Below are positions 44,627 to 53,051 of a DNA stretch of 64,000 nt, piece by piece. Under the pieces are notes generated by a model that was not told the DNA's origin, ran no database searches, and worked only from the letters and a program-made list of their open reading frames with translations. The position numbers were made by a program, and so were the translations under genes. The stretch's first letter is position 1; each line of letters opens with the position of its first letter. Source of the DNA: Natronococcus sp. AD-5 (GTDB taxonomy: Archaea > Halobacteriota > Halobacteria > Halobacteriales > Natrialbaceae); NCBI RefSeq assembly GCF_030734285.1, contig NZ_CP132295.1, forward strand, positions 372,001 to 436,000, in the 5' to 3' direction.

Positions 44627-44825
44627 GGGTGGTGATCGGATCGTCGCGGACCCGATATAGATCTGTGTTCACAATGAACACTCGTTGCGATTTCTCCGGT
44701 TATCCGAGGGAGTTTATGACGGCCGGCTTCCGCCGCGTGTCAACTCTTTGCCATGCTATGCCGCGTTAAAGAACCTCGAATCCCCGTGAGAATGCCTATA
44801 CTCGAGTCGCTGATTATTCCGGCGT

Positions 44826-45374
44826 ATGGTCGACGTAAGCTGCGATCCGAATCCGCTGGTCTTTCCGAGTCAGGCGTGGTTCGCGGCGTACGAAGGCGAG
44901 ATCAACGCCGACGAAGGGTACCGGATCGCGAGCGAAGACTGGGGCGTCGGATTCGACGGCGACATCGTCTTCGAGATGATTCAGATTCCCATCGACGAGA
45001 TGGATTTTGGCACGATGCCGAGGTATTTGCGGAACGAATTCGATGCGTACGTCACCGAGGACGACGTGACGGGGTACACCGGCTACGCGTATCTCCGCCT
45101 CGAAGGCGGCGAGTGTACGGGCGCGCGGCTCCTCGAAGGTCCCGGGGAGGTCGAGTACGGCTTCCTGCTCTCCGCGACCGCGGCGAAGTGGAAGTCGCTG
45201 CTGAAGGGCGAACTCGGGATCGTCGATGGCCTGATGGGTGGCGGCTTCGAACTCGACGGTAATATGCGGACGATTCTGCAGTACTCTGACTCCGTCGCTC
45301 GGCTGACGGAACTGTCCGCGTCGATCGACGCGGAGTTCGCGGACGAGTGGTTCCAGACCATCGAAACCGGGTAA
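44826..45374 (+). CDS. SCP2-like sterol-carrier family protein, paralogue B (short)
   Basis: 182 aa. Same signature FPSQAWFAAYEGEINADEGY and WGVGFDGDIVFEMIQIPID as paralogue A, but without the middle insert. C-terminal TGYAYLRLEGGECTGARLLE, GGGFELDGNMRTILQYSDSV. It appears to be the minimal form of the family. Divergent from paralogue A. Confidence 0.75.
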   Translation: MVDVSCDPNPLVFPSQAWFAAYEGEINADEGYRIASEDWGVGFDGDIVFEMIQIPIDEMDFGTMPRYLRNEFDAYVTEDDVTGYTGYAYLRLEGGECTGARLLEGPGEVEYGFLLSATAAKWKSLLKGELGIVDGLMGGGFELDGNMRTILQYSDSVARLTELSASIDAEFADEWFQTIETG

Positions 45375-45562
45375 TTCGATCAGTCCTGAGGCCCTGTTCG
45401 ATCGGCGGACGGATTCATCGTTCCACCCGTTCCTTCCGCGGAGGGCGTGGTGATCACGGCATCGCGACTGTCCGCGCGATCGCTTCCCGTGCGATTCGAC
45501 TACAAGTATCGCCTCGTATCCGGAGACGAAGGCTAAAGCCGTCGAACCCGGTCGTTCGACGT

Positions 45563-46264
45563 ATGACTGACTGGTTTCCGTCCGAAGAGTGGCTCGAGAG
45601 TTACCGCGCCAACCTTAACGAGGACGACGTCTACGCCGCCGAGAGCGACGACTGGGGCGTGGACTTCAACGGAAATTTCCTCTTCGTCCTGACGCGACTC
45701 CCCCTCGAGGAGACGACTTTCGGGGACCTCCCCGACGAGTTGACCGCCGAGCTGTACGACCGGATCGACGCGCTCTCCGACGACGAGTTCGGTCGCCTGC
45801 GGGAGACGGCGACGCCGGCCTTCGACGAGCGACTCGAGTCCGTCGAGGGCGACGACGAGTCGGAACGGTTCCGGCGGGCGCTCTCGGACGTGACCCTCGC
45901 CGACGCTCCCGACGTCGTCTGGCCGGAACTCGAGGAGTTGATCCGGGGCGATCTGGACTCGCTGCTCGCGCAACTGGAGACGTACGTCGACGACGCGACG
46001 GTTCACGCCTACCTCGAACTGGAAGACGGCGCCTGCCGGCGGGCGGACCTCGTCGAAGATTCGGCGGCGTGCGAACCGGGGTTCGAACTCGAGGCGCCCT
46101 ACGAAACGTGGACGGACCTCGTCGAGGGCGCCGACGTCATCGAATCGGTGATGTCCAACGAGATGGACCTCGAGGGGAGCGTGACGCGCGTCCTCCACTA
46201 CGGCGACGCCGCGGCGGCGATGGGCGACGTCGCCGGCGAAACTGACGCGAGGTACCTGTTCTGA
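45563..46264 (+). CDS. SCP2-like sterol-carrier family protein, paralogue C
   Basis: 233 aa from MTDWFPSEEWLESYRANLNE. Shares WGVDFNGNFLFVLTRLPLEE and has an insert like paralogue A; C-terminal TVHAYLELEDGACRRADLVE, SNEMDLEGSVTRVLHYGDAA. A 72-codon upstream extension is rejected as it is Arg-rich and outside the family. It lies 90 bp before the diiron protein gene on the same strand, so could be its substrate carrier. Confidence 0.75.
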   Translation: MTDWFPSEEWLESYRANLNEDDVYAAESDDWGVDFNGNFLFVLTRLPLEETTFGDLPDELTAELYDRIDALSDDEFGRLRETATPAFDERLESVEGDDESERFRRALSDVTLADAPDVVWPELEELIRGDLDSLLAQLETYVDDATVHAYLELEDGACRRADLVEDSAACEPGFELEAPYETWTDLVEGADVIESVMSNEMDLEGSVTRVLHYGDAAAAMGDVAGETDARYLF

Positions 46265-46354
46265 GCCGCGTCGCGGCGAGAGCGGGACGCCTCGACTTCA
46301 ATAACCGGTCATCCGAACGGATAATCTCATTGCTAGAACCGGCGAACTATTCCT

Positions 46355-47407
46355 GTGTCACAAGCTATCACACAACCCGGATTTCGGGCTGAACGGATCG
46401 ACACGCAGAGCAAGTGGTACGACCTCTTCCAGAAGGGGGTCGAACTCGGGACGTGGAACGTCGAGAAGCTGTTCGAGGAGGTCGGCTTCGAGGAGGATCG
46501 CGAGATCTGGGACTCGCTCGAACCCGGCGAGCGGAAACAGCTCCGGTACCTCGTGTCGGGCTTTCTCGACGGCGAGTTCGCGGTCGGCGAGGACGCGAGC
46601 CACCACCTCCAGCGCATCATGGGCGCGCCGTGTTTCGACGACAACGAGGAGATGGAGATGTACATGACGATGTTTACCCTGACCGAGCACAAACACACGC
46701 AGTTCCTCGACGTCTACATGCACGAGGTGATGGGTGAACAGGACGTGTTCGCGGATCTGAACCCGAAGCGAGGCGGCGCACGGATCCCGATCGTGCAGGC
46801 GACCGGACTCGGCGAGATCTTCGACCGACAGGGTCAGTTGACCGCGCGGGCCGCCCACTCGCAGGACCCCGTCGACGTCGCCGAGGCGCTGACGGTGTAC
46901 CACATGATCGTCGAAGGGCTGCTCGCCCGCGGCGGCTTCTACTCGATCAACAAGCTCTCGCGGAACGCCCCGCTGCCGCTTTTGAACCACGGGTTCAAGT
47001 TCATCAGCACCGACGAGGGTCGCCACATCACCCACGGCGTCGAGGCGCTCTCCGAACTGATCGAGAAGGAACGCGCCGGCGAGCCCGAGTTCCAGGGCGT
47101 CAGCCAGGCCATCGAGGACGTGCTCTACGAGAACGTGGGATCGGTCGCGGACTTCGGCTACATGTTCACGGACGCCGTCGACGACCCCCTCGAGATTAGC
47201 TTCGACGACCTCCTGTTGCGGGTGGGCAACCTCATCGACGGCCAGTTCAACGAGGCGCTCGACCTCGACATCAACCACCGCACCGTGGTCGGACTCGTCG
47301 CCGACCGACACCAGGAGTGTCTCGAGAAGGACATCGACGAAGAGGTCCGGCAGTACCGGGAACTGTACCAGCGAAAACGCGGCGTCGCGGCCGGCGGGGA
47401 ACGATAA
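46355..47407 (+). CDS. R2-like diiron protein, probable oxidase/oxygenase
   Basis: 350 aa, GTG start. Ferritin/R2-fold helices with ligand pattern E79 (VGEDASHH), E111xxH114 (LTEHKHTQFL), E187 (IVEGLLARGG) and E221xxH224 (STDEGRHITHG), matching spacing in ribonucleotide reductase R2 and R2-like ligand-binding oxidases. No R1 subunit is nearby. Instead a small protein and a [2Fe-2S] ferredoxin follow 1 bp apart each, pointing to a monooxygenase or desaturase acting on a lipid carried by the SCP2-like proteins. Ligand numbers are read by eye. Confidence 0.85.
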   Translation: MSQAITQPGFRAERIDTQSKWYDLFQKGVELGTWNVEKLFEEVGFEEDREIWDSLEPGERKQLRYLVSGFLDGEFAVGEDASHHLQRIMGAPCFDDNEEMEMYMTMFTLTEHKHTQFLDVYMHEVMGEQDVFADLNPKRGGARIPIVQATGLGEIFDRQGQLTARAAHSQDPVDVAEALTVYHMIVEGLLARGGFYSINKLSRNAPLPLLNHGFKFISTDEGRHITHGVEALSELIEKERAGEPEFQGVSQAIEDVLYENVGSVADFGYMFTDAVDDPLEISFDDLLLRVGNLIDGQFNEALDLDINHRTVVGLVADRHQECLEKDIDEEVRQYRELYQRKRGVAAGGER

Positions 47408-47408
47408 C

Positions 47409-47696
47409 ATGGCGGACGACACCGAACTCAAGGAGCTGTCCCGCGGCGCCGAGTTCACGGCCTCCGAGGAGGAGGTGGTCGACGCCATCGAGGAGGCCGC
47501 CGACGAACTCGGGCAGAGCTTCGAGGAGGTCCGCGAGAACGTCGCCTACATCATGGACTCGACGTTCGAAGACGAGGGCGTCAGTACCTCGTTCAACGAG
47601 AGCGTCAGCGGCGCCAGCTTAGAGCACGACGAGGTCGGGACCGGCGACCCGCGGCTGGAGGCGCTGGAACTGTACAAACTTCGCCAGCGAATATAG
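47409..47696 (+). CDS. Small acidic protein of the diiron operon
   Basis: 95 aa, begins 1 bp after the diiron gene stop and ends 1 bp before the ferredoxin start. Helical and acidic (LSRGAEFTASEEEVVDAIEE, LGQSFEEVRENVAYIMDSTF), with a conserved-looking C-terminus DPRLEALELYKLRQRI. No family recognised. By position it may be a coupling/effector protein, like the small regulatory subunits of multicomponent diiron monooxygenases. Confidence 0.7.
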   Translation: MADDTELKELSRGAEFTASEEEVVDAIEEAADELGQSFEEVRENVAYIMDSTFEDEGVSTSFNESVSGASLEHDEVGTGDPRLEALELYKLRQRI

Positions 47697-47697
47697 G

Positions 47698-48006
47698 ATG
47701 TACGACGTCACGTTTCACTTCGAGGACGGGACGGAGACCGTCGAGATCGCCCCGGACGAGTACGTCCTCGACGCAGCCGAACGCGCCGGTCTCGAGCTCC
47801 CCCACTCCTGTCGAAACGGGATGTGTACCTCGTGCGCCGGCGAACTGCTCGAGGGCGACCTCGACGGGAGCGAGGGGACGGCGCTGTCGCCACAGCAGGA
47901 GGTCGACGGCTACGTGCTGCTCTGCTGTTCGTACCCCCGTGCGGACTGCGAGATTCGCGTCGGTGAGCGCGTGCAGGACGGCCTGCTCGGGTTGGACGCG
48001 CTCTGA
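47698..48006 (+). CDS. Plant-type [2Fe-2S] ferredoxin
   Basis: 102 aa. Cluster ligands Cys38, Cys43, Cys46 (CRNGMCTSCAG) and Cys76 (YVLLCCSYP, Cx29C). N-terminal beta strand YDVTFHFEDGTETVEIAP. Closely follows the diiron protein and the small acidic protein, so it is the likely electron donor; no dedicated reductase is in the window. The extra Cys77 is unusual but non-ligand. Confidence 0.92.
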   Translation: MYDVTFHFEDGTETVEIAPDEYVLDAAERAGLELPHSCRNGMCTSCAGELLEGDLDGSEGTALSPQQEVDGYVLLCCSYPRADCEIRVGERVQDGLLGLDAL

Positions 48007-48080
48007 GGCGGAGTCGCCGACGGTTTCGGTCAGCTCCGTTCGTTTTCGCTCGAGCGGCTGGTATCGCCGAGGGGTAGCGG

Positions 48081-48941
48081 CTACCGAGGCTCGACGTGGA
48101 GCGGATTCTCTCGGGATTTTCGACCGGCAGTAACCAGCTCGTGATCCTGGATTGGGCGTGCCTCTTTTCGACGCCGCTCGTAGACGGCTTCCGCCCATTC
48201 GCGAGCCTCCGGGGAGGCCGTGTCGATCACGGCTTCGAGCTGGGCCGTTTTGGGATCGTGACCACAGATGCCGATACGGTCGTCCATGATGTTGAGTCCG
48301 CAGCGGTTGTCGTCCGGAAGGGAATCGTGGAACAGGACGGTGCAATTGTCACATTCGAACGCTCGAGCGGTGAGATCGGGGTTCCACTCCACGATCGCCC
48401 GGAGGACCGGACGGGAGTAGATGTACTCCATCTCCATTTCGTCGATCACGCGCCGACAGAACACCTCGAGGTTGCCCGACTTGTAGATCGTCGTTCCGAG
48501 TCCCCGAATGGAATCCGTCGACTCGAGCAGGCGCGTAACCCGTTCGACGGGCTCGTAAGGGTAGTTCGGACCGGGATACGAGACGACGGCGTCCTCGAAG
48601 TATTCGACCGCGAACCCCTCCATCTCCCGGGGGAGCCACTGCCAGACATCGCGGAGCGTTTCACCCGTTCGCATTCCCTCGCGCAGGTCCAGGAACCGGG
48701 CGGTAACGTACTCGCCCAGCGGCGTGAGTTCGTAGGCTGGACCGCTTCGGACGATCCAGGAGCGGTCCTCGAGGTCGCGGACGACGCGTCCGACCGTGGG
48801 GTCGGACGCCCCGGTCGCCGCGCGGAGGTCGCGCCGATCGTGCCGTCCGTCGAACAGCGCTTCCAGCGCCCCGACGCGGTGTTCCGACCGCGCCAGAAAC
48901 TGGATGTCCCGAATCGCGGAATCCATGTGGGTTGTTCGCAT
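48081..48941 (-). CDS. wHTH transcriptional regulator with DUF1724/FilR-like C-terminal domain
   Basis: 286 aa from MRTTHMDSAIRDIQFLARSE (a start at Met6 is possible). Winged helix at 10-75 (RDLRAATGASDPTVGRVVRD, LEDRSWIVRSGPAYELTPLG), then a sensor domain (MEGFAVEYFEDAVVSYPGPN, EVFCRRVIDEMEMEYIYSRP, CDNCTVLFHDSLPDDNRCGL) of the type found in archaeal FilR1-like regulators. The CDNC pair may bind metal. Upstream extension of 90 codons rejected. Convergent with the diiron/ferredoxin operon. Confidence 0.85.
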   Translation of the reverse strand: MRTTHMDSAIRDIQFLARSEHRVGALEALFDGRHDRRDLRAATGASDPTVGRVVRDLEDRSWIVRSGPAYELTPLGEYVTARFLDLREGMRTGETLRDVWQWLPREMEGFAVEYFEDAVVSYPGPNYPYEPVERVTRLLESTDSIRGLGTTIYKSGNLEVFCRRVIDEMEMEYIYSRPVLRAIVEWNPDLTARAFECDNCTVLFHDSLPDDNRCGLNIMDDRIGICGHDPKTAQLEAVIDTASPEAREWAEAVYERRRKEARPIQDHELVTAGRKSRENPLHVEPR

Positions 48942-49006
48942 AGGCGGTATAATACTCTTCGTGCGAGGTGCGAATATCGGAGCGAGAGGCGAAGCGACGC
49001 CCACCC

Positions 49007-49204
49007 TCAGCAGTAGTTCACCCAGAATTTGTGCCCGGCCGAACAGTGGACGACGCTGTGTTCTCCGAACGCTGCGACGGACGGGCTCACCGTCGGTTCG
49101 ACCTCGGTATCCGGCGCCGATACCGCCACGCGTTCGTCGCACTGTGGACACACGACCGCCGTACCCTGCTCCGGATCCGCCGGCGTCGACGTGGATCGTC
49201 CCAT
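49007..49204 (-). CDS. Small zinc-ribbon protein coupled to a cupin gene
   Basis: 65 aa from MGRSTSTPADPEQGTAVVCP. CPQC knuckle near residue 20, then a His/Cys-rich C-terminus (HCSAGHKFWVNYC). The start overlaps the cupin stop (TAATG), so the pair is co-translated. Function unknown; the zinc protein may regulate or chaperone the cupin protein. Confidence 0.6.
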   Translation of the reverse strand: MGRSTSTPADPEQGTAVVCPQCDERVAVSAPDTEVEPTVSPSVAAFGEHSVVHCSAGHKFWVNYC

Positions 49205-49596
49205 TACGCACTCCCGTCCAGTTTCGCCGACATGTGTTCGAGGACCGCAGCGTGTTCGTCCTGCGGGCTGAACATGACGATCTCGGAGTCGTCGTTCGCT
49301 CGAACCGTGTGGCCCGGCGGCCAGTAGAACAGTTCGCCGGCCTCGGTTACGTCCTCGCTTCCGTCCGTGTAGCTGGCGGTGAGCGTCCCCTCCAGGACGT
49401 ATCCCCAGTGAGGGCACTGACAGTGATCGTCCTCGAGTCCCTCCAGGAGCGGCGTGATATCCGTCTCCGCAGCTAACGTGAAGTATTCGCCGCTGAGCTC
49501 TCCGTACCGGCTCGCGTCCCCGAACCCCATCTGCTGGCGCGCGATGGCGTCCGGCGTGTCGATCCTGGCTGGCATATCCCGTTTAGCTTGTCTCAT
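49204..49596 (-). CDS. Cupin-domain protein
   Basis: 130 aa from MRQAKRDMPARIDTPDAIAR (Met at 49575 also possible). Cupin motif 1-like HCQCPHWGYVLEGTLTASYT, then EDVTEAGELFYWPPGHTVRA (motif 2 with His). Metal ligands probably include the His residues in the first strand pair. It may bind a small molecule or act as a dioxygenase-like enzyme; the family is too broad to specify. Confidence 0.75.
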   Translation of the reverse strand: MRQAKRDMPARIDTPDAIARQQMGFGDASRYGELSGEYFTLAAETDITPLLEGLEDDHCQCPHWGYVLEGTLTASYTDGSEDVTEAGELFYWPPGHTVRANDDSEIVMFSPQDEHAAVLEHMSAKLDGSA

Positions 49597-50092
49597 TTCG
49601 TTCACCCGCGCTGGGAGACGAACCCGCCTGTTGCGCGTGAACGCCGCATCCGAGTCCGGCACGACCGGGGCGGCCGGTAGCGGTTCGCCCGTCGAACCGG
49701 CCGTCTGCAGCGATTGCCTCCCGTACTACGACGGTCGGTCCCGAAGAACGTGTACTTATCTAGTGAATATTTTCACCGGGTGACGTTCGTGGCAGATTTC
49801 GTGATGGATTCGATTGAACGATAGCGAATCTCTTCCGATCACACCGGCGAGATGCGGTCGGCCAGCGTTTAAAGCTAACCGCGTTTCCAAGGGGTCACGC
49901 TAACGATTGCCGGGGGTGATGGCACCGCTACAGGCTATGCGTACCAATTCTACACAGGTGAAAGGGAGCTCGGATCGAATTGCGGGCTCGCGCGAGTCGA
50001 CGGCCGGCGCCCGCGGCGAGACGGTCGTTCGGACGCCGGAGTCGGATCCGTTCACCGACCGAAATCGGGATCGGATGGGGGGACGCTGATCC
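49597..50092. other. Intergenic region before the aldehyde dehydrogenase gene
   Basis: 496 bp. A small Arg/Ser-rich frame ends at 50089, 3 bp before the dehydrogenase ATG (possible leader peptide, no family match). TTTAAAG at about 49868 is a possible TATA. Nothing else seen. Confidence 0.4.
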
Positions 50093-51649
50093 ATGCAGGA
50101 GGCGTTTTACGAGGGAGATCGCTACGACGTCGGCGACGACATCCTCGAGCGCCACCGATCGGCGGCCGACGCGGTTCTCTCGCGGGATCGGTACGGACAC
50201 CTGATCGACGGCGACTGGATCGACGCCGCCGACGGCGAGGAAGGCGTTACGATCGACGCGACCACGGGCGAGCCGCTCGCGACGGTCCAGATCGGCTCCC
50301 CGGCGGACGTTGATCAGGCCGTCGAGGCCGCGCGGGAGGCGTTCGACGGAAGCTGGGGCCAGCTCTCCCCCAAACAGCGCGCCGAACGCCTCGAGGAGAT
50401 CGCCGATCGCGTCGAGGACCGGAAGACGGAGATCGCGAAGATCGACAGCCTCGAGGCGGGGAAGCCGAACCTCCACGCGCTGTTCGTCGACTGCGAAGTG
50501 CTGATCGAGCAGTTCCGACACTTCGCGTCGCTCGCGCGGTCGGTCGACGAGGGTCGCGTCGTGCCGACGGGCGACGAGAAGCACGTCTTCACGCGCCGCG
50601 AGCCCTACGGCGTCGTCGGCGCCATCTCCGCGTGGAACTTCCCCGCGATGTTCGTGGCGTGGAAACTCGGCCCGGCGCTGGCCGCCGGGAACGCCGTCGT
50701 CTTCAAACCGTCCGAACGAGCCGCGCTGTCGACGCTCGAGATCGCGCGTCTCTGCGACCGCGTCCTCCCGCCGGGGACGATCAACGTCGTTACGGGCGTC
50801 GGCGAGGAGGTCGGGGCGGCGATGACCGCCCACGAAGGCATCGACAAGCTGACCCTGACCGGCTCGCACGCGTCGGGGGTCGCCACGCTCGAGAACGCCG
50901 CCCGGACGATCACGCCGGCGTCGCTCGAACTCGGCGGGAAGAGCCCCAACATCGTCTTCCCCGACGCCGACCTCGAGAAGGCGATCGAGGGGACGATCGT
51001 GAGCATCTTCTTCAACTCCGGCCAGCAGTGTACCGCCGGATCGCGGCTCTACTTGCACGAGGACGTCCGCGACGAGTTCCTCGACCGACTCCGGGACGCG
51101 GTCGCGGACCTCGAGGTCGGCGATCCGCTCGGTCCGACGACCGACGTCGGGCCGATGATCGACCACTCCCATCAGGCGACCGTCCGCGAGTACGTTGACG
51201 CGGCGATCGCCGACGGCGCCACGCTGTTCGCCGGCGGCGAGAACGAGGCGATCGACGACGGCCTCGAGGGAGCGCCGTTCGTCCAGCCGACGGTGCTGAC
51301 CGACGTCGACGACGACGACGCCGTCGGCTGCGAGGAGGTGTTCGGTCCCGTCCTGTCCGTCTTCGAGTGGAGCGATCGCGAGGAGGTCCTTCGTCGCGCG
51401 AACGACACGACGTACGGCCTCGCGGCGGGCGTCTGGACCGACGACCTCCGGACGGCCCACGAGTTCGCCGCCGACCTCGAGGCTGGGACGGTCTGGATCA
51501 ACACCTACAACGACCTCTTCGATCCGGCGCCCCACGGCGGCTACAAGGAAAGCGGTACGGGTCGCGAACTCGCCGAGGAAGCGCTCGAGGACTACTCGCA
51601 GGTGAAGACGGTCAAGGTGAACCTCGGCGGGGTTCCGAAGTTCGGCTGA
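50093..51649 (+). CDS. NAD(P)-dependent aldehyde dehydrogenase
   Basis: 518 aa. ALDH features: AISAWNFPAMFVAWKLGPAL (Asn of oxyanion hole), KPSERAALSTLEIARLCDRV, LTGSHASGVATLENAARTIT, catalytic Glu in LELGGKSPNIVFPDADLEKA and catalytic Cys in FFNSGQQCTAGSRLYLHEDV, plus EEVFGPVLSVFEW. Substrate probably an aliphatic or amino aldehyde. The next gene is an alcohol dehydrogenase, consistent with an alcohol-aldehyde-acid route. Confidence 0.93.
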   Translation: MQEAFYEGDRYDVGDDILERHRSAADAVLSRDRYGHLIDGDWIDAADGEEGVTIDATTGEPLATVQIGSPADVDQAVEAAREAFDGSWGQLSPKQRAERLEEIADRVEDRKTEIAKIDSLEAGKPNLHALFVDCEVLIEQFRHFASLARSVDEGRVVPTGDEKHVFTRREPYGVVGAISAWNFPAMFVAWKLGPALAAGNAVVFKPSERAALSTLEIARLCDRVLPPGTINVVTGVGEEVGAAMTAHEGIDKLTLTGSHASGVATLENAARTITPASLELGGKSPNIVFPDADLEKAIEGTIVSIFFNSGQQCTAGSRLYLHEDVRDEFLDRLRDAVADLEVGDPLGPTTDVGPMIDHSHQATVREYVDAAIADGATLFAGGENEAIDDGLEGAPFVQPTVLTDVDDDDAVGCEEVFGPVLSVFEWSDREEVLRRANDTTYGLAAGVWTDDLRTAHEFAADLEAGTVWINTYNDLFDPAPHGGYKESGTGRELAEEALEDYSQVKTVKVNLGGVPKFG

Positions 51650-51708
51650 GCGGCTGCACGGGCGAAATCGACGCGTTTCGGCCGATCGACAGCGACGGCT
51701 CCCACAGT

Positions 51709-51733
51709 TTACTTAACTATTAATAATTAATTT
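51709..51733 (+). promoter_or_regulatory. AT-rich promoter deciding the alcohol dehydrogenase start
   Basis: TTTACTTAACTATTAATAAT followed by TAATT, immediately before ATG 51735. A TATA centred near 51722 would start transcription near 51749, downstream of that ATG, so ATG 51762 is the better start. Confidence 0.5.
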
Positions 51734-51761
51734 TATGGTCGAAGGCGTCGTGCGAGACGGT

Positions 51762-52829
51762 ATGAAAGCGGTAGTCTTCCAGGGCGCGAACGAACCGCTC
51801 GAGGTACGGGAGGTCGACCGACCGACGTGCGAGGACCACGGCGTCGTCGTCGAAACCGAGGCCTGTGGCGTCTGTCGAAGCGACTGGCACGCCTGGCAGG
51901 GCGACTGGGACTGGATCGGACTGATCCCCACGCCGGGGCTGATCTTCGGGCACGAGCCCGTCGGTCGCGTCGTCGAAGTCGGCGACGATGTCGAGCGCTT
52001 CGGCGAAGGCGACCTCGTGACGAATCCGTTCAACCTGAGCGACGGGACGTGTCCGTACTGTCGGGCGGGACGGGCGAACATCTGCGAGAAATCGGTCCCG
52101 ATGGGGTTCGTCTCGTTCCAGCAGGGCGCGTTCGCCGAGGAGTATCCCGTTCGGAACGCCGACCAGAACCTCGTTCCCGTTTCCGAATCGGTCGATCCCG
52201 CCGAGGTCGCGGGCCTCGGCTGTCGGTTCGCGACCGCGTTCCACGGAGTCGTCCACCGCGTGGACGTCACCCCCGGCGACTGGGTCGCGGTCCACGGCTG
52301 CGGCGGCGTCGGCCTCTCCGCGGTTCACGTCGCCAGCGCGCTCGGCGCCAACGTCATCGCCGTCGACATCGTCCCCGACAAACTCGAGCTGGCCCGGGAA
52401 CTGGGCGCCGTCGAGACGGTCCACGTCGACGTCGTCGACGACGTTCCGCAGGCCGTCAAGTCGTACACCGACATGAGCCGCGGCGTCGACGTCTCGATCG
52501 ACGCGCTCGGAATCGCGAAGACGGTCCGCAACTCGATCGATTCGCTCGGCAAGGGTGGTCAACACCTCCAGATCGGAATGACGACCTCAGAGGAGGGCGG
52601 CGAAGTGGCCGTTCCGGTCGACACCATGGTCACCGACGAACGCGAGTTCTACGGCTCCTACGGCATGCCTCCGAACGAGTACGACGAGATCTTCAAGATG
52701 ATCGACGGCGGGAAGATCGATCTCGGAACGATCGTCACCGAAACCTGCTCGCTCGAGGAGGTTCCCGACGTGCTGGATCGACTCGGGGAGTACGATACGA
52801 TGGGAATCCCCGTCTGTACCGAGTTCTAA
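51762..52829 (+). CDS. Zn-dependent alcohol dehydrogenase (MDR superfamily)
   Basis: 355 aa from MKAVVFQGANEPLEVREVDR. Catalytic zinc site: CGVCRSDWHAWQGDW (Cys, with Asp/His following), GHEPVGRVVEVGDDVERFGE (His-Glu). Structural zinc region FNLSDGTCPYCRAGRANICE. Rossmann VHGCGGVGLSAVHVASALGA. Medium-chain alcohol dehydrogenase; substrate unknown, paired by position with the aldehyde dehydrogenase. An ATG at 51735 adds nine residues but conflicts with the promoter position. Confidence 0.93.
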   Translation: MKAVVFQGANEPLEVREVDRPTCEDHGVVVETEACGVCRSDWHAWQGDWDWIGLIPTPGLIFGHEPVGRVVEVGDDVERFGEGDLVTNPFNLSDGTCPYCRAGRANICEKSVPMGFVSFQQGAFAEEYPVRNADQNLVPVSESVDPAEVAGLGCRFATAFHGVVHRVDVTPGDWVAVHGCGGVGLSAVHVASALGANVIAVDIVPDKLELARELGAVETVHVDVVDDVPQAVKSYTDMSRGVDVSIDALGIAKTVRNSIDSLGKGGQHLQIGMTTSEEGGEVAVPVDTMVTDEREFYGSYGMPPNEYDEIFKMIDGGKIDLGTIVTETCSLEEVPDVLDRLGEYDTMGIPVCTEF

Positions 52830-53051
52830 ACTGGTACGGGCGTCGTTCAGGCCCGCTGACACTCGTCGACGGGTTACGCTCGTCCGGCTCACGCCGTCGG
52901 TCGACTATCGGAGTCCGAGCCGTCGCTCCGTCGCAGGTCTCTCTGGTTTCGCGCGCCACTGTCAGACGGGTCAGATGACGAGACTCGTGCGTTCGGTTCA
53001 CGGTGAATTTCGAGACAGAGAGCTTTTCTGGGTTTGTGACAGCCACACAGT

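Noticed and set aside
46355-47407. Assigning the diiron protein as ribonucleotide reductase beta subunit (nrdB)
   Set aside because: No R1 gene nearby, and the ferredoxin/small-protein/SCP2 context points to an oxygenase role; the R2 fold is accepted but the RNR function is not.
49907-50089. 60-aa frame just before the aldehyde dehydrogenase
   Set aside because: TTG start, basic Arg/Ser-rich composition and no family match; kept only as a possible leader in the gap note.
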